Origin: Rhea pennata
Taxonomy: Eukaryota; Chordata; Aves; Rheiformes; Rheidae
DNA length: 64,000 nt
Assembly (NCBI RefSeq): GCF_028389875.1
Contig: NC_084666.1
Location: forward strand, 28,552,308-28,616,307
Reading direction: 5' to 3'
A program made the position numbers and the translations under genes. Shown here piece by piece: positions 26,101 through 37,049 of the stretch; the first letter of the stretch is position 1, and the number at the start of each line of letters is the position of its first letter. The notes under the pieces were generated by a model that saw only the letters and a program-made list of their open reading frames with translations, made no database searches and had not been told where the DNA came from.

Positions 26101-27063
26101 TCTGAATTGAACAAAATGTTTTCCTGACTTATAAACTTGCTCCCATTTCAGTATTTAACAGAGTATTGACTTTCTTCTGAAAAGTAGTATGAAATCCCTT
26201 ATCCGTCATTTTCTTGATGTTAAGGCTCACAATAGGGACTTGGAGGCTGATGTTTTAATTCCAAACATTTTTACTTCCCTTTCTATAAAACAAGGAAAAA
26301 AATACTCCTTTGCCTCTCAGAGGATAAATTTGGTAACATTTGACTGGCACTAAGGCATTGTAATTACAAAGACTGTATAGACAAACCCAAGCCCAAAGAA
26401 CCCATTTGCTCTGGTCTCTGTATTTGCACTCAGGTGGAACTTTCCCTCACCTTAAACATAACTAAATTAGATGGTTGTATTCTAAAGTCAGTAAGTTAAT
26501 TTTAGGTATTATTTCATACATCTTCTCTCTTGGGTGATGTACTTAAAGGTTTTGAAATACTTACCTCTAGGAATTGTATTAAGATTGTTTCTTTCAACTG
26601 ATAATACTTTCAAAGCAGGCAAGAGATGATAGGCTTCTCTATACTCTTCAGACATGTGTGCAGCTCTAGGTATTTCCAGTGTGAGGGTGTAGAGAGCATT
26701 ACCATTGAGGTTTAGAGTTTCTAAGGCTGATAAATTTCTAAAAGTAGTAAAGGAGAGTTCAGAAATCAGGTTGTTACTGAGATTCAGGTGTTTCAGCATC
26801 CATTCTTCATTTCTGCCATTGGTGCACAGGAATGTTTTAATGTTGTTGTAACTTAAATCAGCTGTTATCACTGTTTGTGATACATCTTCTGGAATAGCAG
26901 ATATTCCAGTAAATGAACAATTCACTAAGAACTTCCCATCCCGCCGACATTCTGAATGATGATGAGAAATATCAGAAAGAATCTGGTGCGACTTGGTTTC
27001 CATCGATCCAGAAAGGTTACAGGAAAGGAGCACAGCTATGACGCTCAAGTGAAGGCTATCCAT
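17426..27063 (-). CDS. LRRC66: LRRC66, leucine-rich repeat-containing protein 66
   Basis: Minus-strand join of 26565-27063, 24021-24190, 21580-21910 and 17426-20145; all GT-AG and phase-consistent, 1239 residues. Residues 1 to ~20 are a signal peptide (MDSLHLSVIAVLLSCN). An LRR N-cap cysteine region is followed by about seven LRRs (LKHLNLSNNLISEL, LETLNLNGNALYTL, LQTVHLSSNDILQI, LQVVDLRGNALTTL among them) to ~240. An LRRCT-like W/C-rich segment comes next, then a C2-type Ig-like domain (cysteine in SVLNCD, VSWW, and GFYMC). A TM helix lies at ~422-444, followed by a ~795-residue Ser/Thr/Asn/Glu-rich cytoplasmic tail with no domain I recognise. NxS/T sites occur in the ectodomain. The function is not established. 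Identity rests on domain order and the DCUN1D4-SGCB neighbourhood. The human protein is about 880 residues, so the tail here is much longer. Confidence 0.93.
20146..21579 (-). other. LRRC66: LRRC66 intron 3
   Basis: An intron of 1.4 kb. I see no exon-like sequence or recognisable repeat. Confidence 0.7.
21580..21910 (-). CDS. LRRC66: LRRC66 coding exon 3 (last LRR, LRRCT, start of Ig-like domain)
   Basis: A 331 bp exon between acceptor CAAATAG and donor GTACGT. It encodes VVDLRGNALTTLPP.., the capping segment with NPWIRSCRLNAF and WNISCN, and the first Ig cysteine in SVLNCDLDNKI. It ends one base into a Gly codon. Confidence 0.92.
21911..24020 (-). other. LRRC66: LRRC66 intron 2
   Basis: An intron of 2.1 kb. 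It holds a TA/TG/CA-rich mixed stretch near 22771-22812 and nothing else I can name. Confidence 0.7.
24021..24190 (-). CDS. LRRC66: LRRC66 coding exon 2 (LRRs)
   Basis: A 170 bp exon between acceptor TTTTAG and donor GTTAGA. It encodes (G)LGMLQSLQTVHLSSNDI.. and LKNIYLQDNKVTKI, ending DLHKLQ. It contributes two LRR units. Confidence 0.93.
24191..26564 (-). other. LRRC66: LRRC66 intron 1
   Basis: An intron of 2.4 kb between the first two coding exons. I see no coding signal or repeat family. Confidence 0.7.
26565..27063 (-). CDS. LRRC66: LRRC66 coding exon 1 (signal peptide, LRRNT, first LRRs)
   Basis: The ATG at 27063-27061 is the first Met before a clear signal peptide. The exon reads through LRR motifs to LNTIPRG, one base into a Gly codon, then donor GTAAGT. 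The in-frame reading past the donor (KYFKTFKY..) is intronic. Confidence 0.93.
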
Positions 27064-30000
27064 AATATCTATGTGTAAAATGTAAAATTATCGTAAGTTC
27101 AGCATAACTACAATCAAATAGAAAGCAGAAATACTTTTAAGATTAAAAAAGCAAACAAAAAACCAACCACACAAACCATTGCCAGTGTTCTACCTTAAAC
27201 ATACAGTTTTGGAGTCTTAGGTTTTTTCCAAAAAGCATTTTTGAAAGAAAAGAAAGAAATTGGTAGCCCTTCCCCCACCTTCCACCTCTTCCAAAACAAT
27301 CCAGACCTTTTCTTACTTTTCCTGTCCTTAACTCGAGAAACACAGCTTCTCAGGAACTCAAGAACTAAAAAGAGTGGAGACTTTTGAACTAACTTCTGGT
27401 ATCATACGCTATTATCACTGAGCAAAGTCCACCAGTTATAATGTATGACAAACAGATGTGGAATGGTTTTTCATACTTTCAGTTAATAACTAGCTTCATT
27501 GTCAATAGCACAACAATGTATTTTAATGAGACTACATTCTTGCAAGTAACACTTCTAAACCACAGTTGTGTCTTAGAATTTATTGTTCCATTTCAAAACA
27601 AAGGTGAGAAATCAAATTGTCTTTTACTTACTGAAACATCCACCACCTTTACAGATGCAGATAATTCTTCACATACAAGTTGTTTTAAAGTACCCAGTGC
27701 TGTATTTTTTAAAGGCATGTAGTCTGGTCTTTAAATACATCTAGACTCTCAAGTGCATCCGCAAGATTGAAATAAATTTCACACAGTATTTTTAACAAGT
27801 ATAGAAAAACGTATGTTAGGCAATTAAAAGATAAACCACAAAAAATGCACACCACAAGGTATGTAAAGCACCAACATTTCTCAAACTCTGTAGTGAAAGC
27901 AACAAAATACATTAACAATACATAAATAATGGCCAACAAATTGATAATTTATATTCATTGCTATCTGTAAAATCGTGTTTTCTCAGTTTTGACTGAAAAT
28001 CTACACTTCAAAAAACAATTATCCAAATCATAATTTAAAAGCAGCTTTGTGACAATTTTTTCAGCATGTAGTATTTTAAAAAGAATTCTGATAGTTACAG
28101 GTAAAGAATCTAGTATTACCACATAGAAATAACAGTGTTAACCAGCCAAGAGCTATAGTGTGTTCTTTATATGTAGTCTATTTATCAAGGCAGTATTTGT
28201 TATTTACCAAGATCTATTTCAGCTTTGAGGGTTCTGCTGATACTACTATTAGTAAGAGAACAAAAGTTCTAACACTGTCATGGTTTGTTTCTTCCACTTA
28301 ATTGTAACAAATACCAATTAGGGCACCATTTAGAGCAGCAAAAAGATGTATGCATGCATGCTTTCAGCAAAATCTCTGACACAATTAATAAATACTAACT
28401 GTAGTAAAACTATAAATGTAGTGTGCAAAATGTTAGCATTTTTCCATAATCTCTACTGTGAGCAATTAAGTGACTTTTCTTGTATTTTATTCCATTTTTG
28501 TTCAAAATAACCCTGACCTGAAACTGAGAATCAAAACTTCTGCTGTGCCTTTATGCAATTTTACTGACATATTTTCCTTATGTGACCCCTCTGACCTGCC
28601 CATTCCCCTCTCTAAAATCACTTCCACCCATTTAGAGCCTACTGACTTCTAGTCAAAGGCAGGAATCAAAACCTCAGATTGGAAGTTCTTTGCAGCAGGG
28701 ACTGACTTGTCCTTTGTGGATTTCTCTGTGCTTTGCGAGCTATAAAACAAAACTAGATTGTTATTTGTCTTCCCGTAACAAATGAAAAATTCAATTCTGA
28801 AGTTAATATGTAACATTTGTACAACTTTCAGGAAGCATAGTGTGTGCTTATCTGGAAAAACTTGTCAAGTGCTTATCAAGTCACCTTTGTGGTCTCCATT
28901 AAGGTTACTTGATGCTACTGCATAAAAAATATTTTAAAAAACAAATGCGAAGAAGGGGAGAATCTTAAAATGAGCTGGTCTTTTAGTACAAAACACCTTC
29001 TCTCTCCAAAGTATCTATAAGGCTATAACAGTTTCTGTAAGGTCTCAGTTCATTATACATAAAGTTTCACTGTTGACATGTTCAGATAGACATGTGTTTA
29101 CCATACTGTCGTGGGATCCAATACCATCACATTTAGAATTGCAGACTTACTTACAATTTGGTAAATTCAGAATTTAATTCTGAGGTTCTCAGTAATGCAT
29201 TAGTACTGATATTCATGGAAAAAAGAGATCTAATCTCAAACACTGCTTCTTATAGCCATGCCATGCTTCAGATTACCAGGTGTTAAGTAATAAATTAATA
29301 TATTGTTCACATTAAAGCACCCAGGAAAATACTATTCTTTTGGACAGTGAGCAAATTTTCAGTAAATATTAAAAAATGTACTTTTAATATAAACACATTT
29401 TATAAATACTTCACATAAATCAAGCAAATGTATACTACCTAAACTGCACAGATATACTGGAGCTCAAGAAACACTTCAGTAATTATAATTTCTATTATTA
29501 CCAGCTAGAATATTTCAAAATTAAAAATTACATTTCCATACTCTACATTACTTTGCAAATATTATTGATATTAATCTTTCTTTTTTTAACTCCATGAGAC
29601 TATGTGGCAGAAGTAATGCAGTATTTAAAAGTGTATCTGCCATTGCCTGTCTTTTAGTACACATATGGCAGACCACTTATTTGGAGAGAAATCTTTATAT
29701 CATCAATATGATATTATCATTGATATCAACATTTGGCAAGAGAGTGAGTAGAAGAAACAGAAGTTTGCCACTTATATTAGACCAATCTGCTTCGAACAGC
29801 ACATTGACATTCCTGCTGAAGTGCTTCAAACTGCAGTTTTATTCTTGGCAATCTTCAAGGTCTTGGGAGGCAGGACAAAAACCTACTTTAGGGACAACTG
29901 AAGGCAGTCCATATCATTTCCACGATCACGTTACCTTTAAATATATTGTATTAGTCCCAATTCAGGAAGGTACTTCAGTATGCATGTAAATTGAAACATG

Positions 30001-30204
30001 TTACAGCACCTTACTAAATTAGAGCCATTATAAGGACAAATATGATGATGAAACAATACTGCTGAACAAAACCTGTGTTTAAAAATACTATATAATCAGT
30101 GTTAATATAAACTGCTGTAAAAACAGTAATGCTTGAAGGCATGCAATTGCTTCATACAAACAAATGTAAACACAGAAGAGAACTCTCCTGGTAGTGCTTT
30201 GTGT
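27064..30204. other. LRRC66 5' flank and SGCB 3' UTR
   Basis: Both neighbours are on the minus strand, so the right part should hold the SGCB 3' UTR and the left part the LRRC66 promoter and any non-coding first exon. Minus-strand AATAAA hexamers occur at 29838-29843, 28486-28491 and 27579-27584; which is used cannot be told. There is no CpG island upstream of LRRC66, which suggests tissue-restricted expression (inference). Confidence 0.5.
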
Positions 30205-30408
30205 TTAGTGTGTGGCTCCACATGGATTGACAGAAGTCTGACACCCCATGTTATATCCTGTCACTTGAACCTTGAACAGTGTTCCATCTGCGCACATGCA
30301 GAGCTTGAAACGCAGCCAGTTACCATTATTAAACTGTTCCCCATAAGAAGAACTTGGCAATCGCGACGGGCTGACCATCACTGTTCCATTTAGGATAATG
30401 CTGTTTTC
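30205..30408 (-). CDS. SGCB: SGCB exon 6 (terminal, cysteine cluster)
   Basis: A 204 bp exon after acceptor CTCAATAG. It encodes ENSIILNGTVMVSPSRL.., then LCMCADGTLFKVQV and ends NPCGATH with TAA at 30207-30205. Confidence 0.97.
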   Translation of the reverse strand, partial: ENSIILNGTVMVSPSRLPSSSYGEQFNNGNWLRFKLCMCADGTLFKVQVTGYNMGCQTSVNPCGATH

Positions 30409-33400
30409 CTATTGAGAGAGAGGAAAAAAATTAAAAGTACAACTTTTTATGTAACTACAGCAGCCTGTTTTTGAAAAGAACAAGTTTAATCAATAAATCA
30501 CATTATTAGGATGGCTGTAGAACTCAGTAACATTTTAAAAAATGTATAGGGAAATTTTCATTTTTAAATTAAATGTGAGTAATGTCCACCAATTCCTCAA
30601 TTATAACCAGGAAAGTACTTTGCTATTCCAGTGATAGGTTGCTTTTGAGAGAGACAGTAGTAGGCTGACACATAGTTCTTCACTTTATTGACCTATTAGC
30701 CAACACAGTAAATCTAAAAATCCATACATGAAATGGAAATCAAGATTTGCACTTATATTCCCAGATGCATATATCTTTATTTCCTCCCTTCCCCTTTAAC
30801 ATTTTTCCTCATTTTATGTCCTCTACAGTCTTAACCTCAAAAAAAGCTTAAATAAATGCTGGTGAATCTTGCTGTGACAGCTCATGAAGGTACTGCTCCT
30901 GACTGTACGCTCTGCTCCTCTGTCAAAAGTGGCTGTTTGCAATAAAGCTTCCAGAAGGGGATATGTATTTCCTTTGGTGTCTATTTCAGTGCAGAGGCCC
31001 ATAGTTTAGCTTTAATTGCTTTATGGGTTTGTAGCATCTTACAGGAATAAATTATTGTCACCTGACAACTGTCGAAACATTCGTTAAAAGCAAGGTAATA
31101 ATTCACCTTTTTAAAGTCCTACCAAATACACCAACTGCAACTAAACTTTTATGCATGACTATTCAATATAAAATTTGAATCCATACAAAACTACAAGAGT
31201 TTACTCTCTGCCTGTATTTGAAACTAAGCTCCTTAAATGCTGATCTGAAATACTTACTGCTTTAAGTTCCATGTTACCTCCCATGCGAAACTCAATGGTC
31301 TTGCCTGTAATGAAAACTCCTTCATTTCCACGGACAATAGCACGTCCATCAACCTTTATGTTTAGATCACTCGTTGCATTGCTGGTAATCTAAAAACATA
31401 AAAAACCAAAAAGAATATTACAGAACAACAAAAAAAAAGTGCCAGCTGGGTTTGAGCAACTTAAAAATATTGTTAAATAATTTAATAAAAAGTATCAGTG
31501 TATTTTGCACCGTCCTCCCACTATGCCCGTAAAACCTCCACCTATTTGCTACTTTCTGTGCTTACATATAGAAACAAGGATTACCTAAGTATGGAAATAT
31601 GTAAAATAGCTTATTGCTTGCATAACATTTGATTGCAATAAAAATATAAACAATTTACATGGAAGAGTAATATGGGATATATAACACTGGTAGCAAATAC
31701 AACATTCCTGTAAACAGTGATCATGTAAACTTGTTTTTCTGTATTCATTTAATTTGGTCTTCTATTTAAAGTTATAGTTGTTATTTTTGACTCTGAAGCA
31801 TACTAGTTAACTGTTAGCCTGCAGAGGAAACATAAAAAATAACAAGCTAAGTTCTCTTTTTTGTTTGTCCTTAATAGAATTGGTCACTGCTTCCCCAAGA
31901 TACACTTGACCCCCTGTAAATCCACTGACACTACTAATATTATACAGTAGAACTATGATTGTATTCTGTCTGTAAGCTTTTATTATGAGTGATGATCTTA
32001 GTCTAAGATCAATATCTTTAATGCATGCATTAAAATGCATCAAACAAATATTTATTATGCATTAAATATGCATATATTGCATAAATATACAAATAATATG
32101 CATTAAATAAATTAAAATATTTAGTCTTTTTAGTCTTTTTATAAGAACATATTTAACCTGGAAGCCTTAAGCTAATAGAACTTCTATAATGTTATTACTG
32201 TCCTCTACATTTTCAATCAGACGTCTAAAAATCTGATTGTAATAAAATTTATCACTGATGAAAAGAAAATGATACCTGAAATTCTGGTAGTTATGTTTGT
32301 AAGTAATTAGGAACAGAAAGCTTTTTAGATATACTCTATTTTTTGAAACAGTTATCTGTGCATGGACACATAAATGCCTAAAAAAAAAACACATATAGGC
32401 TTTCTAATCCTGATAATGGAGATAATATGATATTCTAGATGTTACACTCATTTAATAATACCAGTTCTAATTTATACTGTACTTTTAAAGGTGACTTAGG
32501 TTTTAAAAGCTGCATTTTTAGCTATATTAATCAAATTTCTAAACCAGCTTGAAAGATCAGATTACAATGCAGAATTTATTTAATTATTCTGCAATAAAGG
32601 AAATTCTGTAACTTTTGCAAAGAGTGAGTGATAGTTTAAAAAAAAAAGAGAAAAGAAAAAAGGGCATACCCTCTCTGTAGAAGCCTTTTGTACATTCAAG
32701 ATTTTAACTCCATTTGGCAGGTGAAACTCATGAGTTTCATAGTCTGTGCTGAACAAGGTGTTCTGTGTCCGTGGATCAACAAATTCCATGCCAATGTCAC
32801 TGGTAATAGAAGTTTTGTCCTTGTCCACACTAAGCTTTGTTGTTCCTTGCTGAAATACAATCTTCAGAAACAAAGTCTTAGGTTAATGATGTTTCAAAGG
32901 TAATGTTTATTCATAATGTGAGCATCATTCCATAGTGTGGCTCATAAAGTTTCAGTTCATGACATAACTTACAGGCTGATTATTTCCAGTAATCACCAAA
33001 TCTTCATTACGTCTGCCTCCTACAGTGCTTTTATATAATGGATGTATAACGCCCATGTCAGACACTTGCTTAAACCTCAGTAAGCCACTCTCATGGAACT
33101 CCATACTGTCACAGCCATTGGGACCAATTCGAATTACAGCCCAGATAACAAGTGTAATCTGAAAGATAAACAGGTGTTTTTAAAGCTAACTTGATCATTC
33201 AGGTCTTCCTGTGCAGAATACTGTACTAACAGATTTTATGTTTGAAATAATTATTAATGCTAGTGTTTAAATGAGTTGTATGGGTAAATTTACTTTAGTA
33301 TGTTTATTTTCTACTAGAAACATCAGCATACACTTGATTTTAAAATGCATTTTGCATTACTTTTTACACTCATCTGAAATGACAATTTGTATATACACAT

Positions 33401-36300
33401 ATACACATACATACATACATTTGAAATTAAACCATGCCCACATTTAAATCTTTTTCCTGCTTAAGGGTAACCATGGTATCATGAGCTAAACAGTTCTGCA
33501 GAACAAAATATTGCAACTCAGTATATACTTACCCTTGAACTACAAGGAAGTATCTTCTGATGTGGATGTCTAGTTATGAAAAACTAAGTGTTCAAGCAAT
33601 AAAAAGGTGATTTAGTGAATACTAGTAATAAGCAAGAGGAGAGGTTTAAAGTACAGTAGCTGATTAATTTTTAACAATCATGTAGTTCAGTTATTGTATG
33701 TACAGTGTTCCTGCCTGACCAATTATCCTGAATGCATTTGTACTGCACAAATAACACTTCACACACTTGCTGTAAAGTTTTGAGAATAGTTAGAGACTTT
33801 CATAGTTCCTACTCTTGTATTGGATAACAGGCAGGTTCCATGCTGGGACCATGATACTGAAACAGCGATGTCTAAACTGGTAACCATTTTCCTGTCTAAT
33901 CTTGATAATGAAAGAGCAAAAGGGAGAGAAGAAAAATGAGAAATCTATAGTACATTTTAAGTGCTTTGCAGCCACAGTGGAGTAAATTTTCTCTCTCTAA
34001 TAAACAATCAAAATGAAATACATCCCAATATTGCTTACAGCCTATTAAATATACTCACAATCAAATTGATGACAGCCAAAATGAAAAGAAGAACGATCAC
34101 ACAAATGGCCAAGTTGCCTTTCCTGCCACGTAAGCCTGTCTTATGGAGACGGTCTTCATCAATTGGAATGTATCCCGCTTTAAAGTTACTGTTGTGCTCC
34201 TTATTAACATTCCTGCGTTCTACAGCCTTCTCACGCATAGACTTCTTCACAGGGCCATTAGAACTTTGCTGTAATTCAAAACATGGATTAGCTGTTACAA
34301 GGCATATAATTCACCAAAACCATATATATATATATATATATTTATGCAGAAAGAAAAAAAAAGTCAAGAATGTGAACTCATTTATGGAACATACAAGATA
34401 TTATATTTTATACTATATTTCAATCTGCCACTCAATACTATCTATTTATTCAACATGCATAAATGCAATCTATGTGCAATCAATGCTAAGACTATTACTA
34501 ATATTAGAATCCAGGTATTTTCAGACAATTTATAAATGTTTTATGTGTCATTTTTACGACATCAGCTATGAATTATTAGTGAGACTACTGCAGTTAAAGA
34601 AAAGGGATTCAGCTGTAAAAGAACTTCAAGTTTTTACCTCCGGGGAGGTGATACAGGACACAATCCTGCAGGTCAATTACCACTACACAAGATTTTCATT
34701 CTCTCTACACTAGTGCAGTGAGTTCATCCAAAAATTTCAGGAGTGTGGTGAGTGAGGAGTATGAGCTATTAAGTTACTTTGATAGCATGCAGTTTAAAGT
34801 TAACTTTTATTACTTGCATGCAGCATTAAGAAAAGGAAAAATATTATAAGGCCTCAAACCTGCCATGGAGGGAAGCTGGCCAGCATAGCTTTACTTTACT
34901 GTCTTGCAGTGATTAGATTGCAAAGTATATCCTATCAATTTGACAAGTTCACATGCGGAGGAAACTCTCACAGATAGTCATGGAGAGATAAATTAGATGC
35001 ATTTTCATAACTTTGAACAAAATTTTGTTCCACCTTTCTTGAATGTAGTCATTTGCTATTTTAGGACCCAGTTCTTCAAGTAAGGGATTGATCTTTTTGA
35101 TGGTGTTAGATTTGCTCATCTGAGTGAATACTGAAGCTGCACCTTAAGCTTGCTATACTCTGTGTGTGTGTGTGTATATGCTAATGTAAAGGGTAAAAAT
35201 GTCTTCTGCTTTCCTTATTATTGTAAAAGGAGCTGATGTCCAGAAAGAGGCTTCCTTGGTGACATTCTGGAAGCCACTGTTACCTATAAAAACTCAGAAT
35301 TAGGCAGGGAAACAGTCTGAGAAAAGAGGTTAGGACTCTGTGAAAAAGAAAGGTGGAAATCTTGCACAACAGAATAGTATTTTTTTTTTTTGTCCCAAAG
35401 ACCCTGTGTTCTTGAAAGAATTTGATAGCGAGACAAAATTCAGTTTTTCACCCGGTAAGGCAGGGCAAGAGAAGACGGTACCAGCGCTGAGGGAACGTCG
35501 GCGGCACGGCTACTGCTAGACCGAGTAGTACTGCTGTGACGCCCGCGCCGAGCTGTGGGGTTTCTCCCGGGGCACCGGGGACGCAGCTGGGCGAGCCTCC
35601 CTCAGGAACCTACCCGCTAGGTCCGCAGGCAGCGCGCACGCACGCTCTCGGTTTATAACCGCTCCCTAGGAGGAGGGCAAGAGCGGAAAGCCCAGCCCTT
35701 GCACAGCTCCCTCCTCTTTTCCAGCGGCAGCAAACCTCGTGTGGGCGGAGCGGGCGCTCCTCTGCCGCTCTCCGAAGTGTGGGAACTCGGACGCAGGCCT
35801 GGAGCTGAACTTGAGCTTAGCTCCTGTTTGCTATACGCTGTCACTGAGCTACCCCGCAGGATGCCTCACGCGCGATGTCTATTTATACGAAGCGCGCTGG
35901 CTGGCGGCTCGCCGAGCCACCGCTGGGCCGCCCCGATCCGCTCACGCAGGGCAGCTGCGGCGCGCCGCGGAGGCGCCGCCACACTCCACGAAGCACCTCC
36001 CGGCTCTGGAGACGGCCAACGCTTCTCCTGCGGCCGCCGCGCGGTGCGAGGCGCGCCGCCCGCCGCCCCACGGCCCGGCCCGGCCCGGCCCGGCCTCCCC
36101 GCGGGGCCCGCCCGCCGCACCGAGTCCGCCTCACGCCGGCGGAGCCGCGCGGCGCAGCCCGTGACGAGCCCGGCGCCGCCGAGCCGCCGCCGCCGCGCCG
36201 CCTCCTCCTCCTCCTCCCCCGCCGCTCCCCGCCGCGGCGGGCCGGCCCCGCCGCCTGCCTCCCCGCGGGGACAGACCTGCTCGGGGCCGGCCGCCGCCAT
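30205..36300 (-). CDS. SGCB: SGCB, beta-sarcoglycan (complete)
   Basis: Minus-strand join of 36277-36300, 34059-34268, 32973-33158, 32670-32861, 31258-31389 and 30205-30408; GT-AG introns, 948 bp, 315 residues. Beta-sarcoglycan is a type II membrane glycoprotein of the sarcoglycan subcomplex in the dystrophin-glycoprotein complex of muscle; loss in humans causes limb-girdle muscular dystrophy. A short cytoplasmic N-terminus (MAAAGPEQ, then KKSMREKAVERR) precedes the TM segment (NLAICVIVLLFILAVINLIITLVIW). The extracellular part holds the sarcoglycan domain, an NAT glycosylation site, and a C-terminal cysteine cluster (LCMCADGTLFK, MGCQTSVNPC). Human SGCB is 318 residues; the small difference is mainly a shorter alanine run at the start. 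The first exon lies in a CpG island. No disrupting change is seen. Confidence 0.97.
31258..31389 (-). CDS. SGCB: SGCB exon 5
   Basis: A 132 bp exon between acceptor TTTTTAG and donor GTAAGT. It encodes ITSNATSDLNIKVDGRAIVR.. and ends GNMELKA. The NAT sequon is the likely conserved glycosylation site. Confidence 0.97.
32670..32861 (-). CDS. SGCB: SGCB exon 4
   Basis: A 192 bp exon between acceptor TGAAG and donor GTATGC. It encodes IVFQQGTTKLSVDKDKTSIT.. and ends LNVQKASTER. Confidence 0.97.
32973..33158 (-). CDS. SGCB: SGCB exon 3
   Basis: A 186 bp exon between acceptor TTTCAG and donor GTAAGT. It encodes ITLVIWAVIRIGPNGCDSME.. and ends LVITGNNQP, the start of the extracellular sarcoglycan domain. 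Confidence 0.97.
34059..34268 (-). CDS. SGCB: SGCB exon 2 (cytoplasmic segment and TM)
   Basis: A 210 bp exon between acceptor AATTACAG and donor GTGAGT. It encodes QSSNGPVKKSMREKAVERRN.., GYIPIDEDRLHKTGLRGRKG and most of the TM helix. Confidence 0.97.
34269..36276 (-). other. SGCB: SGCB intron 1
   Basis: A 2.0 kb intron. It contains (AT)n at 34322-34341 and (TG)n at 35160-35175. Its exon 1-proximal 0.8 kb belongs to the CpG island. Confidence 0.7.
36277..36300 (-). CDS. SGCB: SGCB exon 1 (8 codons)
   Basis: ATG at 36300-36298 followed by AAAGPEQ and donor GTCTGT. The next exon continues QSSNGPVKK, matching the known N-terminus of the family. The exon is embedded in very GC-rich sequence. 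Confidence 0.9.
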
Positions 36301-36731
36301 CTTCCTCCGCCCCCCGTGCCGCGGCGGCGGCCGCGCCGAGCGCCCCCTGGCGGCGCGGCGGGCGGGCCCCGCGCCCCGCCGAGCCGCGGCTTTCCCCGGC
36401 GCGCGGAGGTGCCGGCGGGAGTGCGCCCGCCGCCGGCGAGCGCCGCGCCTCGAGGCTCCTCCGCCAGGCCTCGGGGGCGGGTGGCGGCTGGGAAGATCGA
36501 CGAACAGCGCTACGTGCTGAGGCCGCGTCCGTGTTCAAACCTCGGTTACCGACTGCCAGAAAACTCTTCTCTGGGCAGTTCGTACTGAAAACGAGCCCCT
36601 GTGTTAAAGCGTAATGGGGATGTTACCTAAATCCCGCAATACCGTAACCCCAAACCAGCCTCGCGTGCTCCCCGGCACGCCCTCCCCCGCACACCGCGCC
36701 CCAGCCAGGCGCCACGTGCAGGCCCGGCCGG

Positions 36732-36739
36732 TGACGTCA
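36732..36739. promoter_or_regulatory. CRE palindrome TGACGTCA
   Basis: A full consensus CREB/ATF site 432 bp upstream of the SGCB ATG. A second identical site begins 58 bp away. Occupancy is not shown by sequence. Confidence 0.6.
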
Positions 36740-36789
36740 GGGGCAGCGCTTACACTGCGCCTTCCGCGATTACCTCAAAGGACGCGGCG

Positions 36790-36797
36790 TGACGTCA
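36790..36797. promoter_or_regulatory. CRE palindrome TGACGTCA (second)
   Basis: A second full CREB/ATF consensus, 11 bp left of a CCAAT box at 36809-36813 (AGCCAATGAG). The group looks like a ubiquitous-promoter cluster. Confidence 0.6.
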
Positions 36798-37049
36798 GAA
36801 CGAGCCAGCCAATGAGCTTCCGCTGTTCTGCGGCGCTTCCGCGCCCTCTCGGTGGGCTGCAGCCCCCTGGCGCAGCCTCCCGCAGGGCGCCGGGCCCGCG
36901 GCGTCCCCGGCGTCGGCATGAGTCCGGCGTGGAGGGTTTGTGCTAGCTTCCGAGTTTTCAGGGGGTGAAACCGAAGCGCCGCACACTTGGCTGCGGCACC
37001 GGCCTCTCGCAGTCCCTGCTTCCTGGCTTTCTGTTCGCAGCAGAAAAGG

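Larger units (their letters stand above)
30409..34058 (-). other. SGCB: SGCB introns 2-5
   Basis: Introns 30409-31257, 31390-32669, 32862-32972 and 33159-34058. All are AT-rich. A cluster of TGCAT/ATGCAT words lies at 32018-32112, and a TATACACA/TACA stretch at 33390-33420. No mobile element is recognised. Confidence 0.7.
35450..36960. promoter_or_regulatory. CpG island, SGCB promoter/first exon
   Basis: About 1.5 kb of very GC- and CpG-rich sequence containing SGCB exon 1, with GGCCCGGCCCGG-type runs near 36075-36095. It ends abruptly near the CR1 copy at ~37050. Two full CRE palindromes and a CCAAT box lie on its outer flank. Confidence 0.85.

Noticed and set aside
29594-29989. 131-codon open frame on the plus strand
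   Set aside because: It lies in the probable SGCB 3' UTR on the opposite strand, with no recognised motif and no splice context.
33961-34713. 250-codon open frame on the plus strand
   Set aside because: It runs antisense through SGCB exon 2 and AT-rich intron, includes the (AT)n microsatellite, and has no domain or family likeness; taken as chance.
35699-36588. Several long Arg/Ala/Pro-rich open frames, both strands
   Set aside because: They are products of CpG-island composition, where stop codons are scarce. Only the 24 bp SGCB exon 1 is supported.
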